A stretch of DNA of 24,467 nucleotides from Bacteroidales bacterium UBA2030 (lineage in GTDB: Bacteria; Bacteroidota; Bacteroidia; Bacteroidales; TTA-H9): positions 1-24,467 of the forward strand of contig DDBO01000033.1 in NCBI GenBank assembly GCA_002332755.1, in the 5' to 3' direction. The translations under genes were made by a program, and so were the position numbers. Below the pieces are notes generated by a model. It had not been told where the DNA came from. It ran no database searches and saw only the letters and a list, made by a program, of their open reading frames with translations. Position 1 is the first letter of the stretch. Every line of letters starts with the position of its first letter. This document shows, piece by piece, positions 7,750 to 16,092 of this stretch.

Positions 7750-9723
7750 TTGAGTTACTTTCGTAAAAGAAAAACTTCAACTTCCTTGATTAGTCAGGAC
7801 CTTATAAATCAAATCATTGATACTGCCCGAATAGAAGAGGTAATTGGCGAGTTTGTCAACTTACGTCGCCGTGGTTCAAATCTAATTGGCCTTTGCCCCT
7901 TTCATGATGAAAAAACACCCTCATTTACAGTTTCTCCGGTAAAAGGTTTTTACAAATGCTTTGGCTGTGGTGCAGGAGGGAATGTTGTAAAGTTTTTAAT
8001 GGAACACGAACACTATTCGTTTGTGGAAGCCATTAAATACCTGGCAAGGAAATACAACATAGAAGTCGTAGAGAAAGAACTCACCACCGAAGAACAGGAA
8101 GCTGCAGCCGAAAAAGAAAGCCTTTACGATGTTACATCCATGGCTGCGGACTTTTTTATGTACCAACTTTGGGAAACCGAAGAGGGTCGTAATATTGGTT
8201 TATCCTATTTTGAGGAAAGAGGGATAACCCATAACATGATCCGGCGATTTCAGCTCGGCTACTCGCCGTTGCAAAGAGATGCCCTGGTTTCATATGCCCT
8301 GGCTAAAGGATACAAGCCAGAGCTACTCGAAAAAGCAGGATTAATTCTTAAATACGGCAATTCTTACATTGATCGCTTCCGCGAAAGGGTAATTTTTCCC
8401 ATTCACAATCTCTCAGGAAGAGTAATTGCTTTTGCAGGACGTATATTGAGCAACGATAAAACGCTTGCCAAATACATCAACTCTCCCGAAACCGACATCT
8501 ATCACAAAAGCAATGTTCTTTATGGACTTTCGATGGCGAGAAAAGCTATTGCTGGTGCCGACAACTGTTATCTGGTGGAAGGATATACCGATGTAATATC
8601 CCTACACATTTCAGGAATAGAAAATGTAGTAGCTTCCTCGGGAACGTCTTTAACTACAGAACAGATACGCCTGATAAGAAGATATACTCCAAATATTACT
8701 ATTCTTTACGACGGCGATCCGGCAGGAATTAAAGCCTCTTTTAGAGGAATCGATATGATTTTGAAAGAAGGCATGAATGTGCGGATAGTGTTATTTCCTG
8801 AAGGCGAAGACCCTGATTCGTTTGCCCGAAAACATCGTTCGCAAGAAGTGGCTGATTTCATTCAGAACAATGCCCAGCATTTCATAGGCTTTAAGACGAG
8901 CCTGCTGCTCTCTGAGGTTAAAGATGATCCTATCAAAAAAACCAGTCTGATAAAAGATATTCTATCCTCGATAGCTCTAGTTTCGGATACCATTCAAAGG
9001 TCTGAATATATCAGGTATTGTGCTCGATTATTAGACACCTCAGAGCAGGTTTTGTATTATGAGCTGAATAAAATCCTCAGACAAATCCACTCCACTACCT
9101 CTCATGTAGAAAGCCAAACCTCAGAGGAAGAATATATTGCACCGCGCCAGGAAGAAGCTCCGGAGAGAAACATTTACCACCAGGAAACCAATATTATCCG
9201 ATTACTCCTATTGTACGGGAAAGAAAATTTTATTTTCCCCATTCAATTAGAAAACGGTGAGCAAAAAGAAATCGAGGTTAATATTCAGCAGTTCCTCATC
9301 ACTGAACTTTTGGAATCGGAATATGAATTTCAACATCCGCTGTATAAAAAAATTTTTGAAGAATATTGTGAAGCATTTCATAACAACATCATTATTGAGG
9401 ATCAATATTTTATCAACCACCCAGATGAAGCTATTTCAGATTTAGCGATCAAACTAATTACCAGCCCCTACTCGATTAGTCCGAACTGGGTCGTAAAAGC
9501 TGGAATAAGTACACGCACAGAAAGAGATTTATTAAAAGAACTTTCAATTCAGGCGCTGCTTAACCTGCGTATACGAAACCTTGAACTAGCAATAGAGCAG
9601 AAACAACGGGAGCTGGCCAGTGCTAATCCAGACGATGCCTTAATAATACTTGACCAAATTAAAACCCTTAGCCAGATGAAAACGGAGATGGCCCTGGACT
9701 TAGGGCGTATCATTCTCCGATAA
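7750..9723 (+). CDS. dnaG: DNA primase DnaG
   Basis: Makes RNA primers for chromosome replication. The N-terminal CHC2 zinc-binding domain has Cys49, His52, Cys70 and Cys73 (CPFHDEKTPSF and CFGCGAGGN). The catalytic TOPRIM domain has EGYTD (277-281) and DGDPAG (321-326). A C-terminal helicase-interaction region runs to residue 657. No ATG occurs before the zinc finger, so the start must be non-ATG. TTG at 7750 gives a 12-residue N-terminal extension. TTG at 7786 gives MISQDLINQI, which aligns better with the family's usual N-terminus, so the true start may be 7786. The 3' end overlaps the convergent neighbour's stop by 14 bases, with no terminator between them. Confidence 0.93.
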   Translation: MSYFRKRKTSTSLISQDLINQIIDTARIEEVIGEFVNLRRRGSNLIGLCPFHDEKTPSFTVSPVKGFYKCFGCGAGGNVVKFLMEHEHYSFVEAIKYLARKYNIEVVEKELTTEEQEAAAEKESLYDVTSMAADFFMYQLWETEEGRNIGLSYFEERGITHNMIRRFQLGYSPLQRDALVSYALAKGYKPELLEKAGLILKYGNSYIDRFRERVIFPIHNLSGRVIAFAGRILSNDKTLAKYINSPETDIYHKSNVLYGLSMARKAIAGADNCYLVEGYTDVISLHISGIENVVASSGTSLTTEQIRLIRRYTPNITILYDGDPAGIKASFRGIDMILKEGMNVRIVLFPEGEDPDSFARKHRSQEVADFIQNNAQHFIGFKTSLLLSEVKDDPIKKTSLIKDILSSIALVSDTIQRSEYIRYCARLLDTSEQVLYYELNKILRQIHSTTSHVESQTSEEEYIAPRQEEAPERNIYHQETNIIRLLLLYGKENFIFPIQLENGEQKEIEVNIQQFLITELLESEYEFQHPLYKKIFEEYCEAFHNNIIIEDQYFINHPDEAISDLAIKLITSPYSISPNWVVKAGISTRTERDLLKELSIQALLNLRIRNLELAIEQKQRELASANPDDALIILDQIKTLSQMKTEMALDLGRIILR

Positions 9724-12700
9724 TACTTACAGGCAACACCCATTGTTTTCCCTTTGCCTTTATACGGAGCAAATAGTGTCCGGGAGGGGGAGTGGGGTTT
9801 ACCCTGACAGATTGAGGAGAAAATGCCTCAAAATATACATTCCTAAAAAGTATTTTCCCACCCAAATCCGTAAGTTCAATTTCCAGATGGGGAAAGATGC
9901 CTCCTTTCCATGTAAGGACGAAAGTACCGTCATTAGGATTGGGATGAACCCCAAAATACTGCTGCTCAAAATCTATAATACCAGGTGCGCACTTTTTAAA
10001 GCCGATGAGTATAGTATCGCTGGTTCGACATCCAAAACTATCTTCCACAGTAATGTGAAGCATCTGCATCATACCTGCCTGAATCATAGTAGTATCAACA
10101 ATCAAATATCTATCGGTGGCTCCGTTGGACCAAAAATGATACTTAAAATCACCCCCGTCTAAAACAACGGTTTCATCTGAACAGTAAATAGAATCAGGGC
10201 CTAAATACAGAAAGGGTAGGGGGTTTACTGTTACTTTGGTTTCAACGCATTCAGAAAATCCACAGGCGTTTTTACTACGGGCATAATACAGGCTCGTCTC
10301 TTCAGGAGCAATTACCTTTACGGAAAAACCCGAATCAATAATATTTGCTTCTATGCAATCATCCTTAAACCAAAAAATGATAGTACCCGAATCGGCTGGT
10401 TTCGCCTTGAGGATAATTTCAGACATGCTCTCCTGACAGATCGAATCAGGAATAGCCAAAACCGAAGAGGGAGGTGAAGGGGGTTTTTGGATAAATATCA
10501 ATAAAGTATCAGCAGAAAAAGCCATTTCATTTGATGCTTTTAAAACCAAGGTAGCTTTCCCTGCCAATTTTTCTCCTTCGCCCGGATAATACCATGTAGC
10601 TGTAGATAAACTGTCTTTGAAAGAACCATCTCCAAGCGTCAACCATTTCGTCTCAGTATAATTCTCAGCCTTACCTTCGAGATATACAGAATCCTGGTTA
10701 TTACATATTGAAAAACTCTCTCCGGCATCGGCTACGGGCAAAGCAAAAATCGGTAGGGTAATATAATCGAGCCATACTGCATCTTCGCCCATAGCCTGGA
10801 AGATGTCTTTTTCGTATTGCCACCGCAAGGTGTGCCTACCTGCCGGGACTTTAAAAGCAGCCTTTCGCCAATCCCTTATTCCGGACCACTTGCCATAAAG
10901 AATGTTATCTACAAAAAACGAAAAGAAATCATAATTAGACTCCGTAGAAATTCTATACCAAAATGTTACACTGTCAGGCTGAATCATATCATACGTTATG
11001 GATAAAATTGTGGAGCCCCCATCTGGAATTAATCCGGATTTTGCAGCGTACTTCCCCTCAAAGGCTGTGGTTGTAATAGCCCAAGGCGAGTTCCCGGTAC
11101 GTTTCCATGGATATTTGTAAAAGCCACCACTCTCCCAATCTTCCACCTGTAAACCCGAACGTCGCTGAAAGGTTTTCTGGCGAATATACTTAGCGGATTG
11201 GCATCTCAGGGCAAAAAATAAAGATGTGCCATAAGGAAGGGTCTCCGATAAGGTTACATAAAAACTAACCGTATCACTTTGTCCCGGATACAAAGGCTTG
11301 ACGATTTCCAGAGAATCCCATAGGGTTACCCACATTCGATCAGAAGAGAAAAGGCACCGGATACTATCGCAAACAAAATCGCCTTCATTTGCCAGAACAA
11401 AGCTTATATATGCACTTTCTCCGGCATCAGGTATACGATTGCTATTGCCATAATAATCGTTGATGAGAAGCTTTTTAATTCGCAAATCGGGGGCAGAGGT
11501 TTTTGCATAGAAATGAGAAATCCAGAAAGTATCAGAATCAGCAGCCCTGACGATAAATTTAAGTTTTTCATTGTCAGGCACCGTATCAGAAATCTGGCAT
11601 GCAAAGGCTTGATTAATGGCTACGGCCTGCAAAGGAGCAAAATCACCATAATAATGAGTTGAATCAGTAATTTGGATATAAGGAGAGGGGGATGAAAGGG
11701 TGATATTTACCTGGTTAGCAGGCTGATCGCCTATATTAATTGCGGACAAATCCATCGTTAAACTGTCACCGAAAGTAAGAAAATCGACCGAAGAGCCACC
11801 ATAATTACGAAAAACATGACTTTGATGAACAACATAGGGTTGATTGGGAGCAGGAGTAGAATTGATGGGACTTGTGTAGCTAAGCGCTTTTCCTTCTCGA
11901 TTGTCGGTCCACACCGGATAAATTTTCATATTATTAGCCGTAATTCCGAGGTAATCACCAAAATAATTAGCAGCAAGACCCGCAATCGGCTGAGGGGTAA
12001 AAGCCACGTCGCTTAGCCTAAAATCTTGCCAGCTATCACCACCATCACTTGAATATGAAACCCAGGTTTCGCATTCTTCAATCGAGCAGTCCCTGTCGTC
12101 ATAAAAAATTACTGAAAGATTTCCCGTAACCGGGTCACACGAAATCCAAGGAAAAAAATGCTGTTTCCCCAGTCCCGGAAGATCCTGATTAACACGTATA
12201 GGTTGGCTCCATGTGTTGCCTTGGTCGGTTGACTTAATTAAATAAACATCAATATCATATCCAGTATTTACCCCCGGAAATCCATAATTAGCCCAGACCA
12301 CATAAATAGTTCCTCTTCTAGGTCCAATGCTCAAATCGACAGCCATCGAGGGAAAAGAATTTACACGGAAATTTTTGGTGGTTTCAGAATAGCGAATGCC
12401 TCTTATATTGTTAAGGATACGATGAGCCGGTTGAAACGTAAGGCCACCATCGAAAGAAGCAGCAAAGCCAAGGGCACTTTCGTCTCCTGGCCAGGCATCG
12501 TAAACAGCCCAAACCAGATATACTTCACCTTGAGGGCCTGTCTGAATATTCACACCCTGGTTGTGGCTTCCTGCTGCGATCTCTGTGCTAATTACCAGAG
12601 GATTTGACCAGGATGTTCCGTTTGTTGCTGACCTTGAAAATTGGATTTCCCCATCATAAGTACCTCCGGCGGAAAACCGGGTCCAAGCAGCATACACATT

Positions 12701-13378
12701 TCCCATGAAAGGACTTGTGGGCGAATTATCTAACCACAAGTGATTTTTGTCGAGTGTAGCCGGGTAATACCCAGGCGCAGGGGCTACAAGAATTTTAGTC
12801 CAGTTTTGACCATTGTCGTCGCTAAAGGAAACGGATTGACCAAAATTCTCGTTGATATAACCCACAAAAAGTCGCCCCTGAAAATTAATAGCGACGGCTG
12901 GGTCACCGCTATTATCTCCGCCTGCTCCATATTTTTCTCCTTCCCAAGATTCTCCGGCATCGTCACTTGTTGACCAATCAGCGCCAAAAAGACCGTTCAC
13001 CGGATAATCCGTACTATTATTGCTATTTAAGAGCTTCTCATAATCTAATGGATGAGTAGTGACTGAATTTTCACTTTGTGTAACATCACCCTCCCAAATT
13101 GGAATATCCGGCGAATCTTGCAAAACAAAAAGAGGGGATGTAATCATTGAACCAACATACCGTGCTTTTGGGCTTTCTTTTTCTATCGGGTAGCCTTCTA
13201 CATATTTGTTTCTCAATGCATAATTCCAATAGAGCATGTTATCTACCCTATTGTCGTAATTCACTGAAGGATTTTTCAGCACATTGTATCGGTCATCAGT
13301 TCCCGGTTTTTGGGCATTCAACCAGAAGGGGAAGAAACCAATGAAAATAAAAATGATAAAGAAAAGCAATCGTTTCAT
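9710..13378 (-). CDS. Large secreted multidomain protein with six Asp-box repeats and T9SS sorting domain
   Basis: The 1222-residue protein has a signal peptide (1-22, cut before Gln23). Six Asp-box motifs follow at roughly 136-145, 184-193, 248-257, 307-315, 382-390 and 441-450 (for example SFSDDNGQNW and KSTDQGNTW), implying a six-bladed sialidase-like beta-propeller. The FRIP arginine motif of true sialidases is not visible, so enzyme activity is doubtful. Downstream are CARDB-like or Ig-like repeats (about 510-770), a jelly-roll region resembling cleaved-adhesin modules (VEDWESGGFYKYPW onward), PKD/Ig-like repeats rich in paired cysteines, and a C-terminal sorting domain starting near VHPNPNDGTF and ending in a PPPGHYLLRIKA-type strand. 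That domain directs export by type IX secretion and attachment at the cell surface. The start follows a -7 promoter element. Role and ligand are unknown. Confidence 0.85.
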   Translation of the reverse strand: MKRLLFFIIFIFIGFFPFWLNAQKPGTDDRYNVLKNPSVNYDNRVDNMLYWNYALRNKYVEGYPIEKESPKARYVGSMITSPLFVLQDSPDIPIWEGDVTQSENSVTTHPLDYEKLLNSNNSTDYPVNGLFGADWSTSDDAGESWEGEKYGAGGDNSGDPAVAINFQGRLFVGYINENFGQSVSFSDDNGQNWTKILVAPAPGYYPATLDKNHLWLDNSPTSPFMGNVYAAWTRFSAGGTYDGEIQFSRSATNGTSWSNPLVISTEIAAGSHNQGVNIQTGPQGEVYLVWAVYDAWPGDESALGFAASFDGGLTFQPAHRILNNIRGIRYSETTKNFRVNSFPSMAVDLSIGPRRGTIYVVWANYGFPGVNTGYDIDVYLIKSTDQGNTWSQPIRVNQDLPGLGKQHFFPWISCDPVTGNLSVIFYDDRDCSIEECETWVSYSSDGGDSWQDFRLSDVAFTPQPIAGLAANYFGDYLGITANNMKIYPVWTDNREGKALSYTSPINSTPAPNQPYVVHQSHVFRNYGGSSVDFLTFGDSLTMDLSAINIGDQPANQVNITLSSPSPYIQITDSTHYYGDFAPLQAVAINQAFACQISDTVPDNEKLKFIVRAADSDTFWISHFYAKTSAPDLRIKKLLINDYYGNSNRIPDAGESAYISFVLANEGDFVCDSIRCLFSSDRMWVTLWDSLEIVKPLYPGQSDTVSFYVTLSETLPYGTSLFFALRCQSAKYIRQKTFQRRSGLQVEDWESGGFYKYPWKRTGNSPWAITTTAFEGKYAAKSGLIPDGGSTILSITYDMIQPDSVTFWYRISTESNYDFFSFFVDNILYGKWSGIRDWRKAAFKVPAGRHTLRWQYEKDIFQAMGEDAVWLDYITLPIFALPVADAGESFSICNNQDSVYLEGKAENYTETKWLTLGDGSFKDSLSTATWYYPGEGEKLAGKATLVLKASNEMAFSADTLLIFIQKPPSPPSSVLAIPDSICQESMSEIILKAKPADSGTIIFWFKDDCIEANIIDSGFSVKVIAPEETSLYYARSKNACGFSECVETKVTVNPLPFLYLGPDSIYCSDETVVLDGGDFKYHFWSNGATDRYLIVDTTMIQAGMMQMLHITVEDSFGCRTSDTILIGFKKCAPGIIDFEQQYFGVHPNPNDGTFVLTWKGGIFPHLEIELTDLGGKILFRNVYFEAFSPQSVRVNPTPPPGHYLLRIKAKGKQWVLPVSIIGE

Positions 13379-13396
13379 GACTCATCCTTTCTTTTT

Positions 13397-13404
13397 CAAA
13401 ATTA
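13397..13404 (-). promoter_or_regulatory. -7 element (TAATTTTG) before the 1222-residue T9SS protein
   Basis: On the minus strand TAATTTTG matches TAnnTTTG and lies 18 bases before the ATG at 13378. It lies just downstream of the terminator of the preceding minus-strand gene, so the two T9SS genes are probably separate transcripts. A -33 TTTG is not clear. Confidence 0.45.
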
Positions 13405-13417
13405 GCTCATTTACAAT

Positions 13418-13449
13418 AAAAAAGCCGGTTTATGGACAAAGCCGGCTTT
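13418..13449 (-). terminator. Intrinsic terminator after the peptidylarginine deiminase gene
   Basis: On the minus strand AAAGCCGG and CCGGCTTT pair as an eight-base-pair stem around a 13-base loop, followed by a run of six T's (complement of the A's at 13418-13423). It begins about 20 bases after the stop codon at 13470. Confidence 0.8.
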
Positions 13450-13469
13450 AAATTTGAATTAAATTGACA

Positions 13470-15515
13470 TCAGTTGCTTTTCAGGATGCGGGATTGGAGA
13501 ATATCCTTGCCCGCAGAAATTCTGAGCAGATAAATTCCGACAGGCAAAGGCTGTCCATTACTGGCCCTGCCGTTCCATGAGAATTGTTGAGGTCCTGACG
13601 CAGCAGGCAATTCTTGTGAAAATACACATATCCCGTCTGTACTGAAAACCTCAAATTTTATTATCTGGCTGGTTGCTGATAAGAAATTTATGTTTAATTG
13701 ATGGTTAAACGGATTGGGCATTGCCTGAAGCCCTGAAATGGCTGGAATAAAATTTGTCCCCACATTTGACATCACCTGGAAGGATACAATTATGCTGTCA
13801 AGCGCTTTATCGGGATCGTTTGAAGCGATATAAATTTTCCCTTCATAATTACCAGGCAAGAGGCTGTTTGCGCTAAGCAAAACATCCACCGTGGCTTGAC
13901 TACCGGGTGAAATAACACCCTGACCGGAAGAATTGAGCCAAGAGCTGCTTGCCGGATCTGTAGTAACAGTCCAGGCAAGGTTATCATAACCGGTGTTGAT
14001 AATATCAAAGGAAGTAGATATTAATTGCCCTAAATAGCCAAGTGTATCAATAGTAGTGGCAGAAAGTGCCATATGTGGATGAATTCCTGCTCCTACATTG
14101 AAAGTGTGAGGATCAGGTTTGCCGATAAAAGGATGATTCATACTTCGAGGAGATACATCAACCGCACGAATGAAATAACTAACAGTAGTACCCTGTGGTT
14201 GTCGGGGAATAAATGCCTGGTAATAATCATTCCCGACAGACGATAAAGAAGCCGATTGCCAGGTAGGATTTGAAGAAGTTTTATACCAGACACATACAGA
14301 ATCGTTTACCAGGGCAGCCCCGCTGAGAGGCTTGATATAAGCAGTAATCAAATAATCCTCATCACACGGTTGGGTAGAAACTAAAGGTAGGTGTTTAATG
14401 AAAAGCATGCCCTTGTCGCCCAATTCATGAGTACGACAATGCAAAGCATCGGTGGATTCCCAGGGAGTGGAAGGATTTTGATAAATCCCAACAATAGTAT
14501 AACCGGGCATTGCATTCTGATAAACTTGTAAAGCTGCATTGTCATAAGTAGTATTACCCATTAATGGGACGAAAACTTTATTCTTGAAAATAAAAGAATT
14601 GGTGTAAGGCTGGTCGTTGGGGGTGTTAACTCTGAAAACCTGATAAGGAGTACCATAGCTTGAAATGGCGCTTTGCCAGTACGCTGCAGCCTGTTCAATG
14701 AGTGAATACTGTGGATGCGTGGGGGGAACCTGTCGTACCAGTATTTTATCCACATCCAGAAATTTGGCCCAACAATCTATGTGATCGATATAGGTGCCAT
14801 TGGGATCAGGCCGAACATGGTAGTTATCAATCCCCAGGTAATCTTTAACCATTTGATGAATTGTAGCCTGAGGCAAGGTTGAATTTTCAGTATAAACCAA
14901 AGTGGTTGATGCAGCTGCGTTCATACCGTCGCACATATAATTTCCCCCAGTATGTACGACATTCATCCCGTAAAGTGGAACATTCATATACTGAGCAACT
15001 TTCACGGGAATATCATCATCCAAAGGCCGAGGACGATTGTAAGGAAAATCAACAATACCTAATTGATTATTACCATCAATAATAAACCAGGGTCCGTAAT
15101 CTCTGGTCCAATAAGAATTAGTACCGGAAATCAGAAATTCGCAGTTTGCAACATTAACCCCATTATTCACATATTGGTTATAAACTGTAGTTTGTTGCGA
15201 AGAATTTTCGACAATAGTAAGTACTTTGCCGGTATTTGAAAGTTCCTTAATTAAAGTCATGGGGATACCGAAAGGATAACGAATCAACACTCCTTCGTTG
15301 TAATTAAATTCGGCTATATTAACTACAGGAGCAACAGGAGGATTTGTTGGTGTAAAACTTCTCCCTATTTCATGCCTTCGAAGCAATTCTTCCGGAGTCA
15401 TCCAATGAGTAAGAACCATTGAAGAATGGTTGAGGGGTTCTTGTGCCTGTAAGGTGGGTAAGAGGTAAAAATAAAGAATGAGGAAAAATGTAAAGGAGTA
15501 AGAAGTCCGTTTCAT
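13470..15515 (-). CDS. Secreted peptidylarginine deiminase (PPAD-type) with T9SS sorting domain
   Basis: PAD_porph family enzyme, predicted to convert peptidyl-arginine to citrulline, releasing ammonia, outside the cell. The signal peptide is cut before Gln25. The catalytic domain (about 65-380) has Trp136, Asp139, Arg161, Arg163, Tyr242, His245, Asp247, Asn306, Thr355 and Cys360. These equal the P. gingivalis PPAD residues I recall (W127, D130, R152, R154, Y233, H236, D238, N297, T346, C351) at a constant offset of nine. The two arginines are those that bind a C-terminal carboxylate, so an exo preference for C-terminal Arg is inferred. An Ig-like domain (about 385-475), an extra BACON/ASPM-like beta domain (482-583) and a T9SS domain (596-681, MPNPFNHQ to VGIYLLRISAG) follow. 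At 681 residues it is longer than PPAD (about 556). An agmatine deiminase is less likely, since those are cytosolic and about 350 residues long. Confidence 0.85.
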   Translation of the reverse strand: MKRTSYSFTFFLILYFYLLPTLQAQEPLNHSSMVLTHWMTPEELLRRHEIGRSFTPTNPPVAPVVNIAEFNYNEGVLIRYPFGIPMTLIKELSNTGKVLTIVENSSQQTTVYNQYVNNGVNVANCEFLISGTNSYWTRDYGPWFIIDGNNQLGIVDFPYNRPRPLDDDIPVKVAQYMNVPLYGMNVVHTGGNYMCDGMNAAASTTLVYTENSTLPQATIHQMVKDYLGIDNYHVRPDPNGTYIDHIDCWAKFLDVDKILVRQVPPTHPQYSLIEQAAAYWQSAISSYGTPYQVFRVNTPNDQPYTNSFIFKNKVFVPLMGNTTYDNAALQVYQNAMPGYTIVGIYQNPSTPWESTDALHCRTHELGDKGMLFIKHLPLVSTQPCDEDYLITAYIKPLSGAALVNDSVCVWYKTSSNPTWQSASLSSVGNDYYQAFIPRQPQGTTVSYFIRAVDVSPRSMNHPFIGKPDPHTFNVGAGIHPHMALSATTIDTLGYLGQLISTSFDIINTGYDNLAWTVTTDPASSSWLNSSGQGVISPGSQATVDVLLSANSLLPGNYEGKIYIASNDPDKALDSIIVSFQVMSNVGTNFIPAISGLQAMPNPFNHQLNINFLSATSQIIKFEVFSTDGICVFSQELPAASGPQQFSWNGRASNGQPLPVGIYLLRISAGKDILQSRILKSN

Positions 15516-15581
15516 AGAGTATTATTTAAATGAATGATTTTCTATTATTTAATCAGTAAATTCATCTTGTTTCAACCTTCA

Positions 15582-15589
15582 CAAAATTA
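15582..15589 (-). promoter_or_regulatory. Possible -7 element (TAATTTTG) for the deiminase gene
   Basis: On the minus strand TAATTTTG matches TAnnTTTG and lies 66 bases before the ATG at 15515, in the divergent gap with the PAS gene. It would give a leader of about 60 bases. No convincing -33 is seen. Confidence 0.35.
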
Positions 15590-15665
15590 AAAGAATTCAA
15601 TACTGACATGCACTTTTTGTTGATATTTATTAAACCTTTGTATCCAAAACCAATCGCATCACAAA

Positions 15666-15998
15666 ATGGAAACAAACTGGTTTAAAGAAGCAGAAATTAG
15701 CCTCACGGTGGCTGATAAGGAAGGTAAAATTATTTATATGAATGATTTAGCTAATCTGACCTTCGCAAAATATGGGGACCTTATCGGTCGTTCTCTTTAC
15801 GAATGTCATTCAGAGAATTCAAATTCAAAAATTAAGCTCATGTTAAAGGAAGGATCAAGCAATATCTATACAATTGAGAAGTTAGGTAAAAAAAAGATAA
15901 TCATACAATTACCATGGAAAAACAACGGAATAACCGAGGGAATAATGGAGCTTTCCGTTGTCTTACCAGACCCTTTGCCCCATTTCATCCGTGAATGA
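15666..15998 (+). CDS. Small single-domain PAS protein
   Basis: The 110 residues form essentially one PAS domain and nothing else. ISLTVADKEGKIIYMND (residues 11-27) is the typical first hairpin, GRSLYECH (40-47) the helical segment, and IYTIEKLGKKKIIIQLPW plus IMELSVVLP (to about 100) the closing strands. The pattern resembles the PAS part of DUF438/hemerythrin-linked PAS proteins. No output domain, membrane segment or signal peptide is present, so it would bind a ligand or another protein in the cytoplasm. It stands alone, divergent from the deiminase gene and 94 bases before mltD. Ligand and function are unknown; no heme-binding residue can be assigned with confidence. Confidence 0.75.
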   Translation: METNWFKEAEISLTVADKEGKIIYMNDLANLTFAKYGDLIGRSLYECHSENSNSKIKLMLKEGSSNIYTIEKLGKKKIIIQLPWKNNGITEGIMELSVVLPDPLPHFIRE

Positions 15999-16026
15999 AA
16001 TAAAAGAAGGGGACAGCAACAATGCT

Positions 16027-16034
16027 TAATTTTG
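16027..16034 (+). promoter_or_regulatory. -7 element (TAATTTTG) before mltD
   Basis: TAATTTTG matches TAnnTTTG in the 94-base gap after the PAS gene, leaving a leader of about 50-60 bases before mltD. It probably drives the three-gene unit mltD, DUF4837 and ptpA. No clear -33 TTTG is seen. Confidence 0.4.
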
Positions 16035-16092
16035 CAAATTGGGTATCACTGATGTTGATTAACATTAGGCTAAAAATACTATAAGTACTAGA

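Noticed and set aside
9743..10162. Plus-strand 139-codon frame opposite the 1222-residue gene
   Set aside because: It has no recognisable motif or promoter and lies wholly antisense to a well-supported T9SS protein.
9710..13378. Annotation as a true sialidase
   Set aside because: Six Asp boxes are present, but the FRIP motif and the usual catalytic layout are not; Asp boxes also occur in non-enzymatic propellers.
13470..15515. Annotation as agmatine deiminase
   Set aside because: The protein is secreted, has T9SS and Ig-like domains, and keeps PPAD-specific carboxylate-binding arginines; agmatine deiminases are short cytosolic enzymes.
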